Below the pieces are notes generated by a model. It did no database searches. It saw only the letters and a program-made list of their open reading frames with translations, and was not told the DNA's origin. A DNA stretch of 43,124 nt, from NCBI GenBank assembly GCA_029879645.1, contig JAOUPX010000014.1, positions 1-43,124 on the forward strand, read 5' to 3'. Below, piece after piece: positions 24,579 to 32,486 of the stretch; within the stretch, counting starts at the first letter, position 1, and the number at the start of each line of letters is the position of its first letter. This DNA is from Nitrospinota bacterium (lineage in GTDB: Bacteria; Nitrospinota; Nitrospinia; Nitrospinales; Nitrospinaceae). The position numbers and the translations under genes were made by a program.

Positions 24579-25229
24579 ATGGAACAGTTTTTCAAAATTC
24601 TGAAAGTTACCCCAACCGCTTCATTGGAGGAAGTCAAGCGGGCCTATAGGGAGCAGGTAAAATTCTGGCATCCCGACAGGTTTCCGGCGGAGTCCGAGCG
24701 CTTGCAGAAACTGGCTCACCGGCAAATGCATGAGATCAACCAGGCATACCGGGAGTTGGAAAAGCATTTGGCGCAAAAGGTGTCTCCGAAAACTTATCCA
24801 AAGACTCAATCAAAGACTTCCAAAACCCCTGAACCCCAAAAAACTTCTCGTTCTCGTACGGATCAGCAGAAAAATTTCCCCACTTTGCAATTCAAGAACG
24901 GTGACTGCTATATCGGGCCTTTGGCGGGAAGCGTGCCCCATGGTTACGGGACCTATCTGTTCGCTGGAGGCAACAAGTACACCGGAGAATTTGCCGACGG
25001 CAAGCCGCATGGCCGGGGAACTCTCGCGTTTATTAATGGCGACAAATATGAGGGGGATTTTGTTAATGACACAATGGAAGGGGAGGGGGTGTACACCTCG
25101 ACTAACGGCGACCGGTTTGTCGGCGGGTTCAAAAATGGCCAACCCCACGGTCGGGGAGTTCACATTACAGCTTCCGGAAAACAGTATCCCGGTTTGTGGG
25201 AAGAGGGCTACCTGAAAGAGCAGTACTGA
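24579..25229 (+). CDS. J-domain / MORN-repeat fusion protein
   Basis: The 216-residue protein begins with a J domain (1-68) containing the HPD motif at 31-33 that stimulates DnaK ATPase, and the helix IV pattern MHEINQAYRELEKH. A Lys/Ser/Thr/Pro linker (about 69-104) leads to about five MORN repeats (105-216): for example NKYTGEFADGKPHGRGTL, DKYEGDFVNDTMEGEGVY and DRFVGGFKNGQPHGRGVH. MORN repeats bind membranes or proteins. The fusion suggests a chaperone recruited to a membrane or a client. It is 10 bases downstream of copA, so CopA or another envelope protein might be the client; that is inference. Its stop codon abuts that of apbE on the other strand. Confidence 0.88.
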   Translation: MEQFFKILKVTPTASLEEVKRAYREQVKFWHPDRFPAESERLQKLAHRQMHEINQAYRELEKHLAQKVSPKTYPKTQSKTSKTPEPQKTSRSRTDQQKNFPTLQFKNGDCYIGPLAGSVPHGYGTYLFAGGNKYTGEFADGKPHGRGTLAFINGDKYEGDFVNDTMEGEGVYTSTNGDRFVGGFKNGQPHGRGVHITASGKQYPGLWEEGYLKEQY

Positions 25230-26240
25230 TTATTTTAGAGCGAACTGCGGTTGTTTTTGAAAATTTTTACTGTAGAAAATCGAGCCATTTTCCAAAACCG
25301 CCATGGCCTCTACATTTTCCAGAGTGTCCACCCACTCCAATCCCTTATTCGGACCCATAACGAATACGGCAGTGGCCAGAGCGTCGGCATCCATCACCTC
25401 CGTCGTGATGATCGTAACAGAGATCATTGTGCGAGCCGGTTTACCGGTTTGCGGATCGAAGATGTGATGGTAACGAACGCCGTCCTTGATGAAATAGCGC
25501 TGATAATCACCGGAGGTGGCGACTGCCTGGTTTTGAACGGCAAAGGCGGCCAGGATGGCCTGCGGTTTGCGCGGGTGTTGGAGACCGATATTCCACAGAT
25601 TGCCTTCCGACTTCTGGCCAAAGGCATAGAGGTCCCCGCCGGCGTTGATAATGCCGCTGGTTACCTTATCTCTTAAAATAGAGACAGCCCGGTCGACGGC
25701 ATACCCTTTGGCCAGTCCGCCGACGTTGATCGCCATCCCGGGTTGTGTCAGGCGTACGGTATGATCCTTGATTTCAATATTCCTGTAATTGACCAGGGCC
25801 GCGGTTTTTTCAATCGTGCTGTCTGCGGGAACAATTTCCTTTTCGCCGTTGAAGTCCCATAATTGGACCAGCGGTTCAACGGTAATATCAAACGCCCCGC
25901 TCGATTGCTTGGACCAGAAAATACCCTCCTGGATTACTTCCTCCACTTCCGGGGATACCGGGACGGCTTCCTTCCCAGCGGCGCGATTGATTCGGGAGAT
26001 TTCGGAATCGGGCCGGTAGGTACTCATAAGTTGTTCGATGCGTTGCATTTCGTCAAAAGCCTGGGTGGTGGCTGATTGAATTACCTTGGAATCCGAATGA
26101 GAAACGGTGATTTCCACCAGAGTGCCCATGATGAACTGGGTTCGGCGTACTGGTTCATTGGAAGAACCGGGCTGACAGGCATTGAGTACGAGTCCTATGC
26201 ATAAAATGAAAGCTGAAAGTTTTTGGGAGAGATATTTCAT
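25230..26240 (-). CDS. apbE: FAD:protein FMN transferase (lipoprotein)
   Basis: ApbE attaches FMN through a phosphoester bond to Ser/Thr in exported flavoproteins such as NqrB/C and RnfG. The 336-residue protein has a lipoprotein signal with LVLNAC (Cys22). MGTLVEITVSHSDS opens the domain, followed by MSTYRPDSEISRINRAAG, INVGGLAKGYAVDRAV, IINAGGDLYAFG and the Mg-binding DADALATAVFVMG. All are ApbE hallmarks, so it acts on the periplasmic side. It lies three bases downstream of the ClC gene, with which it forms an operon. No flavinylation target is recognisable in the window. Confidence 0.94.
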   Translation of the reverse strand: MKYLSQKLSAFILCIGLVLNACQPGSSNEPVRRTQFIMGTLVEITVSHSDSKVIQSATTQAFDEMQRIEQLMSTYRPDSEISRINRAAGKEAVPVSPEVEEVIQEGIFWSKQSSGAFDITVEPLVQLWDFNGEKEIVPADSTIEKTAALVNYRNIEIKDHTVRLTQPGMAINVGGLAKGYAVDRAVSILRDKVTSGIINAGGDLYAFGQKSEGNLWNIGLQHPRKPQAILAAFAVQNQAVATSGDYQRYFIKDGVRYHHIFDPQTGKPARTMISVTIITTEVMDADALATAVFVMGPNKGLEWVDTLENVEAMAVLENGSIFYSKNFQKQPQFALK

Positions 26241-26243
26241 GGG

Positions 26244-27995
26244 TCAACTTTTCAGTTCGCTGATAAGGATTTCGCGGTTGTACACCGCTTGAACATCCGA
26301 CTGGCGGAGCATGCCGACAACCTTTTTGGAATCGCCGACTTGCAGAACCGGTAGTTGCTGGACGTCCAACTCAGAAAATTTTTTCAAAGCTTCATTCAGG
26401 TTATGGTTGGGTTTAAGGGCCACAACACCGGGGGTGGCCAGATCGCGGGCGAGGGCAGTTTCTTCCATGCCTTCATTTTGAGCGGCATCCCGGATGTTTG
26501 AAAAGGAAATGATTCCCGTCATTTCTCCCTCGCTATCCACCACGGGGTAATACAGGTGACGGGAATAGGATACGATTTCCAGGATATTTTTGAAAGGCAT
26601 TTCCTCGGAGATGGTGACGACCTCCTGGGTCATGACGTCACGGACAAACATACGGCTCAAAATATTGATGGCTTTTCCGTGGCGAATATTGACCCCGCGG
26701 TTGAGAAGTGTTTGCTCGTATATCGAATTTTGGGTGAAGCGGCGCATGGTGTAAGTGGCGACAATACAACAAATCATTATGGGGAGAATGATGGTGTAAT
26801 CGTTGGTCATTTCAAACAGGATAAGGATACTGGTCAAAGGGGCCTGCATAACAGCGCTGGCCAGGGCGCCCATGCCCACCAGGGCATATGTTTCACTGGA
26901 AGCGGTCCACTCCGGAAGAACTCCATGCACAGCCGCCCCGAAAGTGGCGCCTACCATGGCGCCGATGAACAGGGACGGTGCGAAAGTTCCGCCGACTCCA
27001 CCAGAGCCCAGCGTCACTGCGGTGGCGAAGATTTTGGTGAAGATCAGCACCAGGGCCATAGCCCAGAACAGTTGGCCGTTCAATACCTGCTCCATTTCCG
27101 GAAACCCGTTGCCCCTTATCTCGGGAGTGAGGATTGCCAGGAGTCCGACGATCAGACCTCCCAGAGCTGGTTTGAGAACGACTGAGATATTAACCTGTTC
27201 TTCGAAAAACTTTTGGCTTCGGTAAAACGTCTGAGTGAACAGGTTGGCTGTCAGTCCGCACAGGATGCCGAGGATCAAGTAAAAGAAAATCTCCGAGGGA
27301 TGGACCAGCTCATGCACCGGGGTCAGAAAGGTCAGCTCGTTGCCTTCAATAGCGCGTCCGGTGACGGTGCCCATGACCGACGCGATCACGATAGGGCTGA
27401 GGGAGTGGATGGTGAATTCGCCGAGGATGATTTCCATGACGAAGATCACTCCTGCCAGGGGAGCGTTAAAAGTGGCCGCGATGCCCGCCGCGGCTCCGCA
27501 CCCTACGAGGACACGGATGCGCTCCTTGGAGAGTTTGAACATCTGGCCGAACACCGAACCGATAACAGAACAGATTTGTACGGTCGGTCCCACCCGACCG
27601 GCGGAACCTCCCGATCCAATGGTGATGGAAGAGGTGAGGGCGCAGACGGTGAGCACTCGTTTCCTGATTTTTCCGTTTTTCAACACCACCGCTTCCATTA
27701 CGCGGTCGACTCCGCTTTCTGCCACCGCTTCAGGGAAATAACGGCGAGCCATGCCTATCACCAGTCCTCCCAGCATGGGCATGAAGGGCATCAGAAGCAT
27801 CACCGCCCCGGCTGAAAGTCCCAGGAGAAGTCCTTCACCTGAAAATACCTTTGCGAAAAAGTCGATCATCCACCGGAATACGGTGGATGCGGCACCGGCA
27901 AGTGTTCCGATCACTGCGGCAAGGATGAGAAGATTGTATTCCCTGCCGAAAAAACTTTTGATTTCAGTTGTTATACCGTCGGTTGGCTCGCTCAT
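26244..27995 (-). CDS. ClC-family chloride channel/transporter with two CBS domains
   Basis: The 583-residue protein has about ten membrane helices up to residue 430 or so, then two CBS domains (about 455-580) that usually sense adenine nucleotides. Anion-site motifs are GSGGSAG (127-133), GGTFAPSLFIGA and the early G.(R)VGP. In most ClCs the last reads GREGP, whose Glu is the external gate and proton site. Here the codon at 27591-27593 is GTG, giving Val135. The intracellular proton glutamate region reads VMEII (Glu188 then Ile), so the second E of the exchanger motif EE is also absent. This fits a passive channel or an uncoupled carrier, not a proton exchanger. AGGA precedes the ATG. It heads a two-gene operon with apbE. 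Confidence 0.92.
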   Translation of the reverse strand: MSEPTDGITTEIKSFFGREYNLLILAAVIGTLAGAASTVFRWMIDFFAKVFSGEGLLLGLSAGAVMLLMPFMPMLGGLVIGMARRYFPEAVAESGVDRVMEAVVLKNGKIRKRVLTVCALTSSITIGSGGSAGRVGPTVQICSVIGSVFGQMFKLSKERIRVLVGCGAAAGIAATFNAPLAGVIFVMEIILGEFTIHSLSPIVIASVMGTVTGRAIEGNELTFLTPVHELVHPSEIFFYLILGILCGLTANLFTQTFYRSQKFFEEQVNISVVLKPALGGLIVGLLAILTPEIRGNGFPEMEQVLNGQLFWAMALVLIFTKIFATAVTLGSGGVGGTFAPSLFIGAMVGATFGAAVHGVLPEWTASSETYALVGMGALASAVMQAPLTSILILFEMTNDYTIILPIMICCIVATYTMRRFTQNSIYEQTLLNRGVNIRHGKAINILSRMFVRDVMTQEVVTISEEMPFKNILEIVSYSRHLYYPVVDSEGEMTGIISFSNIRDAAQNEGMEETALARDLATPGVVALKPNHNLNEALKKFSELDVQQLPVLQVGDSKKVVGMLRQSDVQAVYNREILISELKS

Positions 27996-28027
27996 GGGTT
28001 CCTGGATAGAGGTTCCATTACCCTTTC

Positions 28028-28056
28028 ATTATAAGGCGTGGAGAAGACCATGACCA
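28028..28056 (-). promoter_or_regulatory. Promoter of the ClC-apbE operon
   Basis: On the minus strand TGGTCA (28056-28051), a 17-base spacer and a perfect TATAAT (28033-28028) lie 32 bases upstream of the start codon at 27995. Confidence 0.6.
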
Positions 28057-28243
28057 GCCGGAGGAACAAAAGAAATATTTCCTGGAGACCGGTCAAACAA
28101 TTGCCCGGTAATGGGCATTATGATATGCTCAACTCCGCTCGTTAGGAAAAGAGGGCGCCCATCTTTTGGCTTTTCAGGTTTGCATCCCTCCAAAAGCCGG
28201 ATGACCCCGGAACTTTCGCAAAAAATAATTATGAGGAGACTCA

Positions 28244-28891
28244 ATGGTCAAGATTGCGCCTTCGATTTTAGCCGCTGATTTCAGTCGCCTGGGTGAAGAA
28301 GTTAAAGCCGTGGAAGAAGCGGGAGCGGACTGGATTCATGTGGATGTGATGGATGGAAGATTTGTTCCCAATATCACGGTCGGTCCCCTGGTGGTGGAAG
28401 CCCTTCGTAAAGTTACCAAGTTGCCGCTCGACGTCCACCTGATGATCGAGAACGCGGATCACTACATAGACGATTTTGCTGACGCTGGAGCAGATATCAT
28501 ATCCGTCCATGCCGAGGCCTGCCCGCACCTGCACCGCACAGTGCATCGTATCAAGGAGAAGGGTGCCAAAGCGGGAGTGGTATTGAATCCTGCCACCACC
28601 CTGTTTGCGCTCGACGAAATCATTGAGCAAGTGGATATGGTTCTCTTGATGTCGGTTAATCCGGGGTTCGGCGGTCAGTCGTTCATCCCCTCCGTACTCA
28701 GCAAAATTAAACTACTTCGTAGTACTCTGGACGAATCGGGTGTGGAGTTGGATGTGGAGGTAGACGGGGGTGTGAAGCCGGCTAATGCGGCAACTGTTAA
28801 AAAAGCCGGAGCCAATGTTCTGGTAGCCGGGTCCGCCATCTTCGGAAGCGACGATTACAAAAAGGTCATCGACGAGCTTCGCAACGCTTGA
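28244..28891 (+). CDS. rpe: Ribulose-phosphate 3-epimerase
   Basis: Rpe interconverts ribulose-5-phosphate and xylulose-5-phosphate in the pentose phosphate pathway or Calvin cycle. The TIM-barrel signatures are all present: [79 protein letters not shown] and [10 protein letters not shown]. The metal ligands (His and Asp in HVDVMDG, His in DVHLM, Asp in VDGG) are intact. At 215 residues it is the usual length. AGGAG five bases before the ATG is a good ribosome-binding site. The 248-base gap upstream holds the ClC promoter and no gene. Confidence 0.96.
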   Translation: MVKIAPSILAADFSRLGEEVKAVEEAGADWIHVDVMDGRFVPNITVGPLVVEALRKVTKLPLDVHLMIENADHYIDDFADAGADIISVHAEACPHLHRTVHRIKEKGAKAGVVLNPATTLFALDEIIEQVDMVLLMSVNPGFGGQSFIPSVLSKIKLLRSTLDESGVELDVEVDGGVKPANAATVKKAGANVLVAGSAIFGSDDYKKVIDELRNA

Positions 28892-28906
28892 GGGAATATC
28901 CTCGGA

Positions 28907-31198
28907 TCAGCCGGCCAGCAACTTCTTCCATCCGCCTAGAAAATCGCTTGCTTTAACCCAAAATAGGGCCTTTTTCAATTTGCGGCGAGCTTCCTTCATT
29001 TCGGGGTCGAGGCGTAATGCTTCCTCATAGGAGGGAATTGCCCGGGCATGATCCGAGTTCGCGGCGTAAATCAATCCCAGATTATAATGGCCTGAAGCGT
29101 AATCCGGTTTTAGCTCGATAGTTTTGAGAATCATGGCCTCTGCCTCGTTATTCTGATAACGGCGCAAATGGATGAGTCCCAGATTGTTGTAAGCAAAGGC
29201 ATATTCCGGGTCGAGACGAATGGCTTCCCTGTACTCGTTTTCCGCTTTCGCGAATTGATGACTGTTGTCATACAACAGTCCCAGATTGAAGTGAACCTTG
29301 GGCTCCCCAGGATTCAGGCGAATCGATTCCAGATATTCCCTTTCCGCCAGGCGGAACTTATTCATCGACTCATAAAGGATGCCCAGGTTGAAATGTACTT
29401 GGGAATCCCCGGGATTCAGGCGGCATGCCTCGCTCAAGGCTTCCTCCGACTCTTTGTATTGATTCAATTTGAGGTATACCAGACCCAGGTTGTTATACGT
29501 ATCGGGGTCATCCGGTTTTAAGTTCAACGCCTGTCGATAATTCCTGAGAGCTTCTTCCAACTGTTCCCGGTTCTCATAAAGAATACCCAGATTGAAAAGA
29601 GCATCATAATCATCCGGATTGAGTCCCAGAGTTTTGTGGTAGGATTGTTCGGCTTCCTCCCAATTCTCCAAGTGCTCGTAAATCAGGGCCAGATTGAAAT
29701 GAACAATGTGATTTTCGGGATTCAGGCTGATGGCTGTCTGGTAAGCCTCCAGGGACTCCTGATACTTTTCCTGGCGATAATAAATCACACCCAGTTTGAT
29801 CCAGGCTTCCTCGATATCGGGGTGATGAGTCACCGTTTTCCGAAACGCTTCTTCCGCCGGTCCGTATTCTTTTCTCTGAAAGTGCAGATTGCCCCTCAGG
29901 TATAGAGATTCCGGGTTATCCGGCTCCAGGTCCAGTGCCGTATCCAATGCTGCAAAAGCCAGGTCGTATTGCTCCCGGAGTGTATACAGCTTGGCCAATT
30001 GTGCATATCCAAATACGTTCTCCCGGTCCAACTGGGTCAATTCTTTAAGAATGGTTTCAGCGTTGTCGTACTCCTCCAGTGCTTCATACAGGTATCCCAG
30101 CTTGGAGTACACTTCGCTGTCCATCGGGTTCAACCTTAAGACTTTGCGGTAGGCCTCCAGGGCCAATCGATTCTGGTCCTGAGCCTGATATAAAAGACCC
30201 AGGTTGTATTGGGCGTTTACATAGTAGGGGTCCAGCTGCAGTGTGGTCTCAAACTCTTCCTTTGCCCGGGTATAGTTTTTAAGTTGGTAATACAGCAGAC
30301 CCATATTGTTATGGGCGGCCGTGTATTTGGGATTCAGCCGAAGAGCTTCCTTGTATTCAGTCTCCGCTTCCTCGTAACGTTTTTGCTCAAAGCGCAGGAA
30401 ACCCAGCTGATTATGAATCTGGGCGTCATTCGATTTCAGGGACAGGGCCTTCTTGTACAGTTGTTCGGCCTCGTCATAGATTTTTTGGTCGGCGGCAAGA
30501 TTGCCGAGAAAAAAGTAGGCCTCGGCGTTTCTTGGGTCCAGCTTCAGAGTTTCTTTATATTCCGCTTTGGCCTGGTCCGTTTCTCCAAGATTGTTGTACA
30601 GGTTGGCCAGGTCCAGATGCGCGAAAATATTCTTTGGATTGATGCGCAGGGCCGCGATGTATTCCCGCTTTGCCTCGAAAAACCGTTCCTGATCGAAATA
30701 CAGATTTCCCAGGTTGTAACGGGCCTGGCCGTATTCAGGATCCAGTTGCAGAGCCCTCAGATAGGATTCCTCTGCGGCCTGATATTTTTCCTGGCAGGCA
30801 TACAGAAGACCCAGATTATGGTGAGGAAGCGTGTATTCCGGGTCTATTTCAATGGCAGATTTATATTCGGCCTTGGCCTTGCTCCATTGTTTCTGTTCAT
30901 AGTAGAGGGAACCCAGGTTATTCCGGGTTCGGGCATTATCCGGGTCGAGCTCAAGGCTTCTCTGATAATGGTATTCCGCGTCGGCAGCACGTTTCTGCTG
31001 ATGGTTGATGGCCCCCAGTCCCAAATGGGCTTCTGCGCAAAATGAATTCTGTCTCAGCGCCTTTTGATATTCTTTTTCCGCCAGATCATATTTCCCCTTG
31101 CCCAGGTAAAAATCTCCCAGAGCACAGATGGCATCGGCATCTCCGGGGTTTTGACGGATGTCCTGCTTATACTGCTCCTCTTCTTCGCGGAAGCTCAT
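28907..31198 (-). CDS. Large TPR-repeat protein (about 21-22 repeats)
   Basis: The 763-residue protein consists almost entirely of 34-residue tetratricopeptide repeats of the form A..NLGLLY....Y..AE.EY..AL.L.P. Only a short N-terminal cap (MSFREEEEQYKQDIRQ) and a final basic, aromatic tail (KKALFWVKASDFLGGWKKLLAG) lie outside them. There is no signal peptide, membrane helix or catalytic domain, so it is a cytoplasmic scaffold. The very regular repeats resemble O-GlcNAc-transferase-type TPR superhelices without the enzyme. CAGGATAAACACC precedes the ATG. It is convergent with rpe and alone on its strand. The partner is unknown. Confidence 0.88.
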   Translation of the reverse strand: MSFREEEEQYKQDIRQNPGDADAICALGDFYLGKGKYDLAEKEYQKALRQNSFCAEAHLGLGAINHQQKRAADAEYHYQRSLELDPDNARTRNNLGSLYYEQKQWSKAKAEYKSAIEIDPEYTLPHHNLGLLYACQEKYQAAEESYLRALQLDPEYGQARYNLGNLYFDQERFFEAKREYIAALRINPKNIFAHLDLANLYNNLGETDQAKAEYKETLKLDPRNAEAYFFLGNLAADQKIYDEAEQLYKKALSLKSNDAQIHNQLGFLRFEQKRYEEAETEYKEALRLNPKYTAAHNNMGLLYYQLKNYTRAKEEFETTLQLDPYYVNAQYNLGLLYQAQDQNRLALEAYRKVLRLNPMDSEVYSKLGYLYEALEEYDNAETILKELTQLDRENVFGYAQLAKLYTLREQYDLAFAALDTALDLEPDNPESLYLRGNLHFQRKEYGPAEEAFRKTVTHHPDIEEAWIKLGVIYYRQEKYQESLEAYQTAISLNPENHIVHFNLALIYEHLENWEEAEQSYHKTLGLNPDDYDALFNLGILYENREQLEEALRNYRQALNLKPDDPDTYNNLGLVYLKLNQYKESEEALSEACRLNPGDSQVHFNLGILYESMNKFRLAEREYLESIRLNPGEPKVHFNLGLLYDNSHQFAKAENEYREAIRLDPEYAFAYNNLGLIHLRRYQNNEAEAMILKTIELKPDYASGHYNLGLIYAANSDHARAIPSYEEALRLDPEMKEARRKLKKALFWVKASDFLGGWKKLLAG

Positions 31199-31276
31199 GG
31201 TGTTTATCCTGAAAGTGAATGTATAAAGTCAGGATAACGCCTTACTTTTAAATTTTCCACAGGTTTCCAATAAAAT

Positions 31277-31292
31277 TTTTAATTAATTAAAA
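31277..31292. promoter_or_regulatory. 16-bp AT palindrome
   Basis: TTTTAATTAATTAAAA is a perfect palindrome in the AT-rich gap 31199-31606, about 80 bases upstream of the TPR gene and 315 bases upstream of tatA. It may be a regulator site or a DNA-bending site. Apart from the tatA promoter I see no gene in this gap. Confidence 0.3.
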
Positions 31293-31486
31293 CAATAAGT
31301 TAAATTGAGAATTATCAGAAAATAGAATTTATTGGGGTGAAGGAAGGTCATTGAAAGATGGGCTCTTAAAACAAACATTAGATTCTAGGTGAAAAATGAA
31401 GATAGCGCGCTGTGAGCTCAAGTTTAGGTACCCAATAAGTAATTGAATAGACAGGAGGGTTTTCTCCGTAAATTGTCGGTTTATCC

Positions 31487-31516
31487 TTGTAAACAGTCTT
31501 GAAATCAGGATAAAAT
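31487..31516 (+). promoter_or_regulatory. Candidate tatA promoter
   Basis: TTGTAA (31487-31492) and TAAAAT (31511-31516) are 18 bases apart, about 90 bases before the tatA start. Each element has one or two departures from consensus. Confidence 0.4.
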
Positions 31517-31606
31517 CAGCCAACTCAAGGACTAGTTTTCGTCTTTTCCGGGGGTTTGGGATCACACCTGGCCCTGATTTTTATTTTTTACGGGAGGATA
31601 TCCACC

Positions 31607-31999
31607 ATGATGGGTATTGGTTTTCCAGAATTGATGATCATTTTGGTCATCATTATGATTATTTTTGGGGCGGGCAAACTGCCGGAAATTGGTAGTGCGT
31701 TTGGGCGTAGCATCAAGAATTTTAAAACATCCATGAAAGAAGCAGAAGAAGCGGAGCAAACCGCTCAAGTTGAAGGGGGATCCGAGGGGCAGGCGCCTGC
31801 CGGGGAACTTCAGCAGGAAAATTTGAGCGATGAAGAAAAGGAACGGTTGGCCCGTGAAAAGGCCCAGGCCGAAGGGGAAGCCAAAGATAAGGCCATGAAG
31901 GAACAGGCCGAAGCCTTTACGGCAACCCTGCCGCGTAAAGGAAGCTATGATTTCGCCAAAGATCAGGCCGATCAGGCTGAAAAGAAAGCTAAAGCCTAA
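31607..31999 (+). CDS. tatA: Sec-independent translocase subunit TatA
   Basis: TatA oligomers form the pore for folded, twin-arginine proteins. The 130-residue protein starts at ATG 31607, nine bases after GGGAGG. It has the short N-terminal membrane helix (FPELMIILVIIMIIF), the hinge FGAGKLPEIG, and the amphipathic helix with FGRSIKNFKTSMKEAEE, all diagnostic. The polar tail of about 80 residues is Glu/Ala/Gln/Lys-rich and ends QADQAEKKAKA; it is longer than in many TatAs. TatB and TatC genes are not in the window. The longer frame from 31556 includes non-coding leader. Confidence 0.93.
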   Translation: MMGIGFPELMIILVIIMIIFGAGKLPEIGSAFGRSIKNFKTSMKEAEEAEQTAQVEGGSEGQAPAGELQQENLSDEEKERLAREKAQAEGEAKDKAMKEQAEAFTATLPRKGSYDFAKDQADQAEKKAKA

Positions 32000-32060
32000 A
32001 GAATAGGTATCGGCACTTGGCCTTTACCATTCATCTGTTATCTTCCCGTATGGAAAAATT

Positions 32061-32097
32061 AAGAGCCCTGACCTTGTATTAGGTCCAGGGCTCTTTT
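32061..32097. terminator. Bidirectional terminator between tatA and the hypothetical gene
   Basis: AGAGCCCTG-ACC pairs with GGT-CCAGGGCTCT (one bulged base) around an 8-nt loop. TTTT follows on the plus strand, and TTAATTTTT on the minus strand beyond AGAGCCC...CTCT. It overlaps the last codons of the minus-strand gene. Confidence 0.75.
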
Positions 32098-32387
32098 AAA
32101 TTGTCCTTGGTCCAAACCGACCAGCCGTCAATATCCTTGTAAATCCCATTAGTATAAAAATTAAATGGGTCGAAAAATCGGATTCCCTGCTCCCGGTCCA
32201 TTTCAAAGTTTACCTGGGCGGCCTGCGCGGGATTGTTCTTACTCTCCAGAAACTGCTTTCCATCGACCCCTGATAACGTAAAAATCTCATCCATGGTGTC
32301 CATTGGATAATCTCCGGAGTCGACCACATTCTGAACCTTGGTCATGATCTGTTCCACCGTTTCCGGAGGCAAATGATGCATCTTCAT
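32079..32387 (-). CDS. Hypothetical protein (102 residues)
   Basis: The protein begins MKMHHLPPETVEQIMTKVQNVV and has no signal peptide or membrane helix. The middle is helical and acidic; the end is aromatic-rich (RFFDPFNFYTNGIYKDIDGWSVW). AAGGATAGC precedes the ATG at a suitable distance. It is followed by a terminator hairpin that includes its stop codon. It follows the nuo operon's convergent side and is independent of it. No family recognised. Confidence 0.65.
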   Translation of the reverse strand: MKMHHLPPETVEQIMTKVQNVVDSGDYPMDTMDEIFTLSGVDGKQFLESKNNPAQAAQVNFEMDREQGIRFFDPFNFYTNGIYKDIDGWSVWTKDNLKEPWT

Positions 32388-32486
32388 AGGTTGCTATCCT
32401 TCCTTATGGTTGTTTCCTGAATTATATAAAAATTCGGGGAAGAATCAATACGATCCGGAGAAAATCCGGCGGCGAACAGTAAGAGG

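Noticed and set aside
31329-31565. Minus-strand frame of 78 residues in the tatA upstream gap.
   Set aside because: The composition is not protein-like, no ribosome-binding site is present, and it overlaps the probable tatA promoter.
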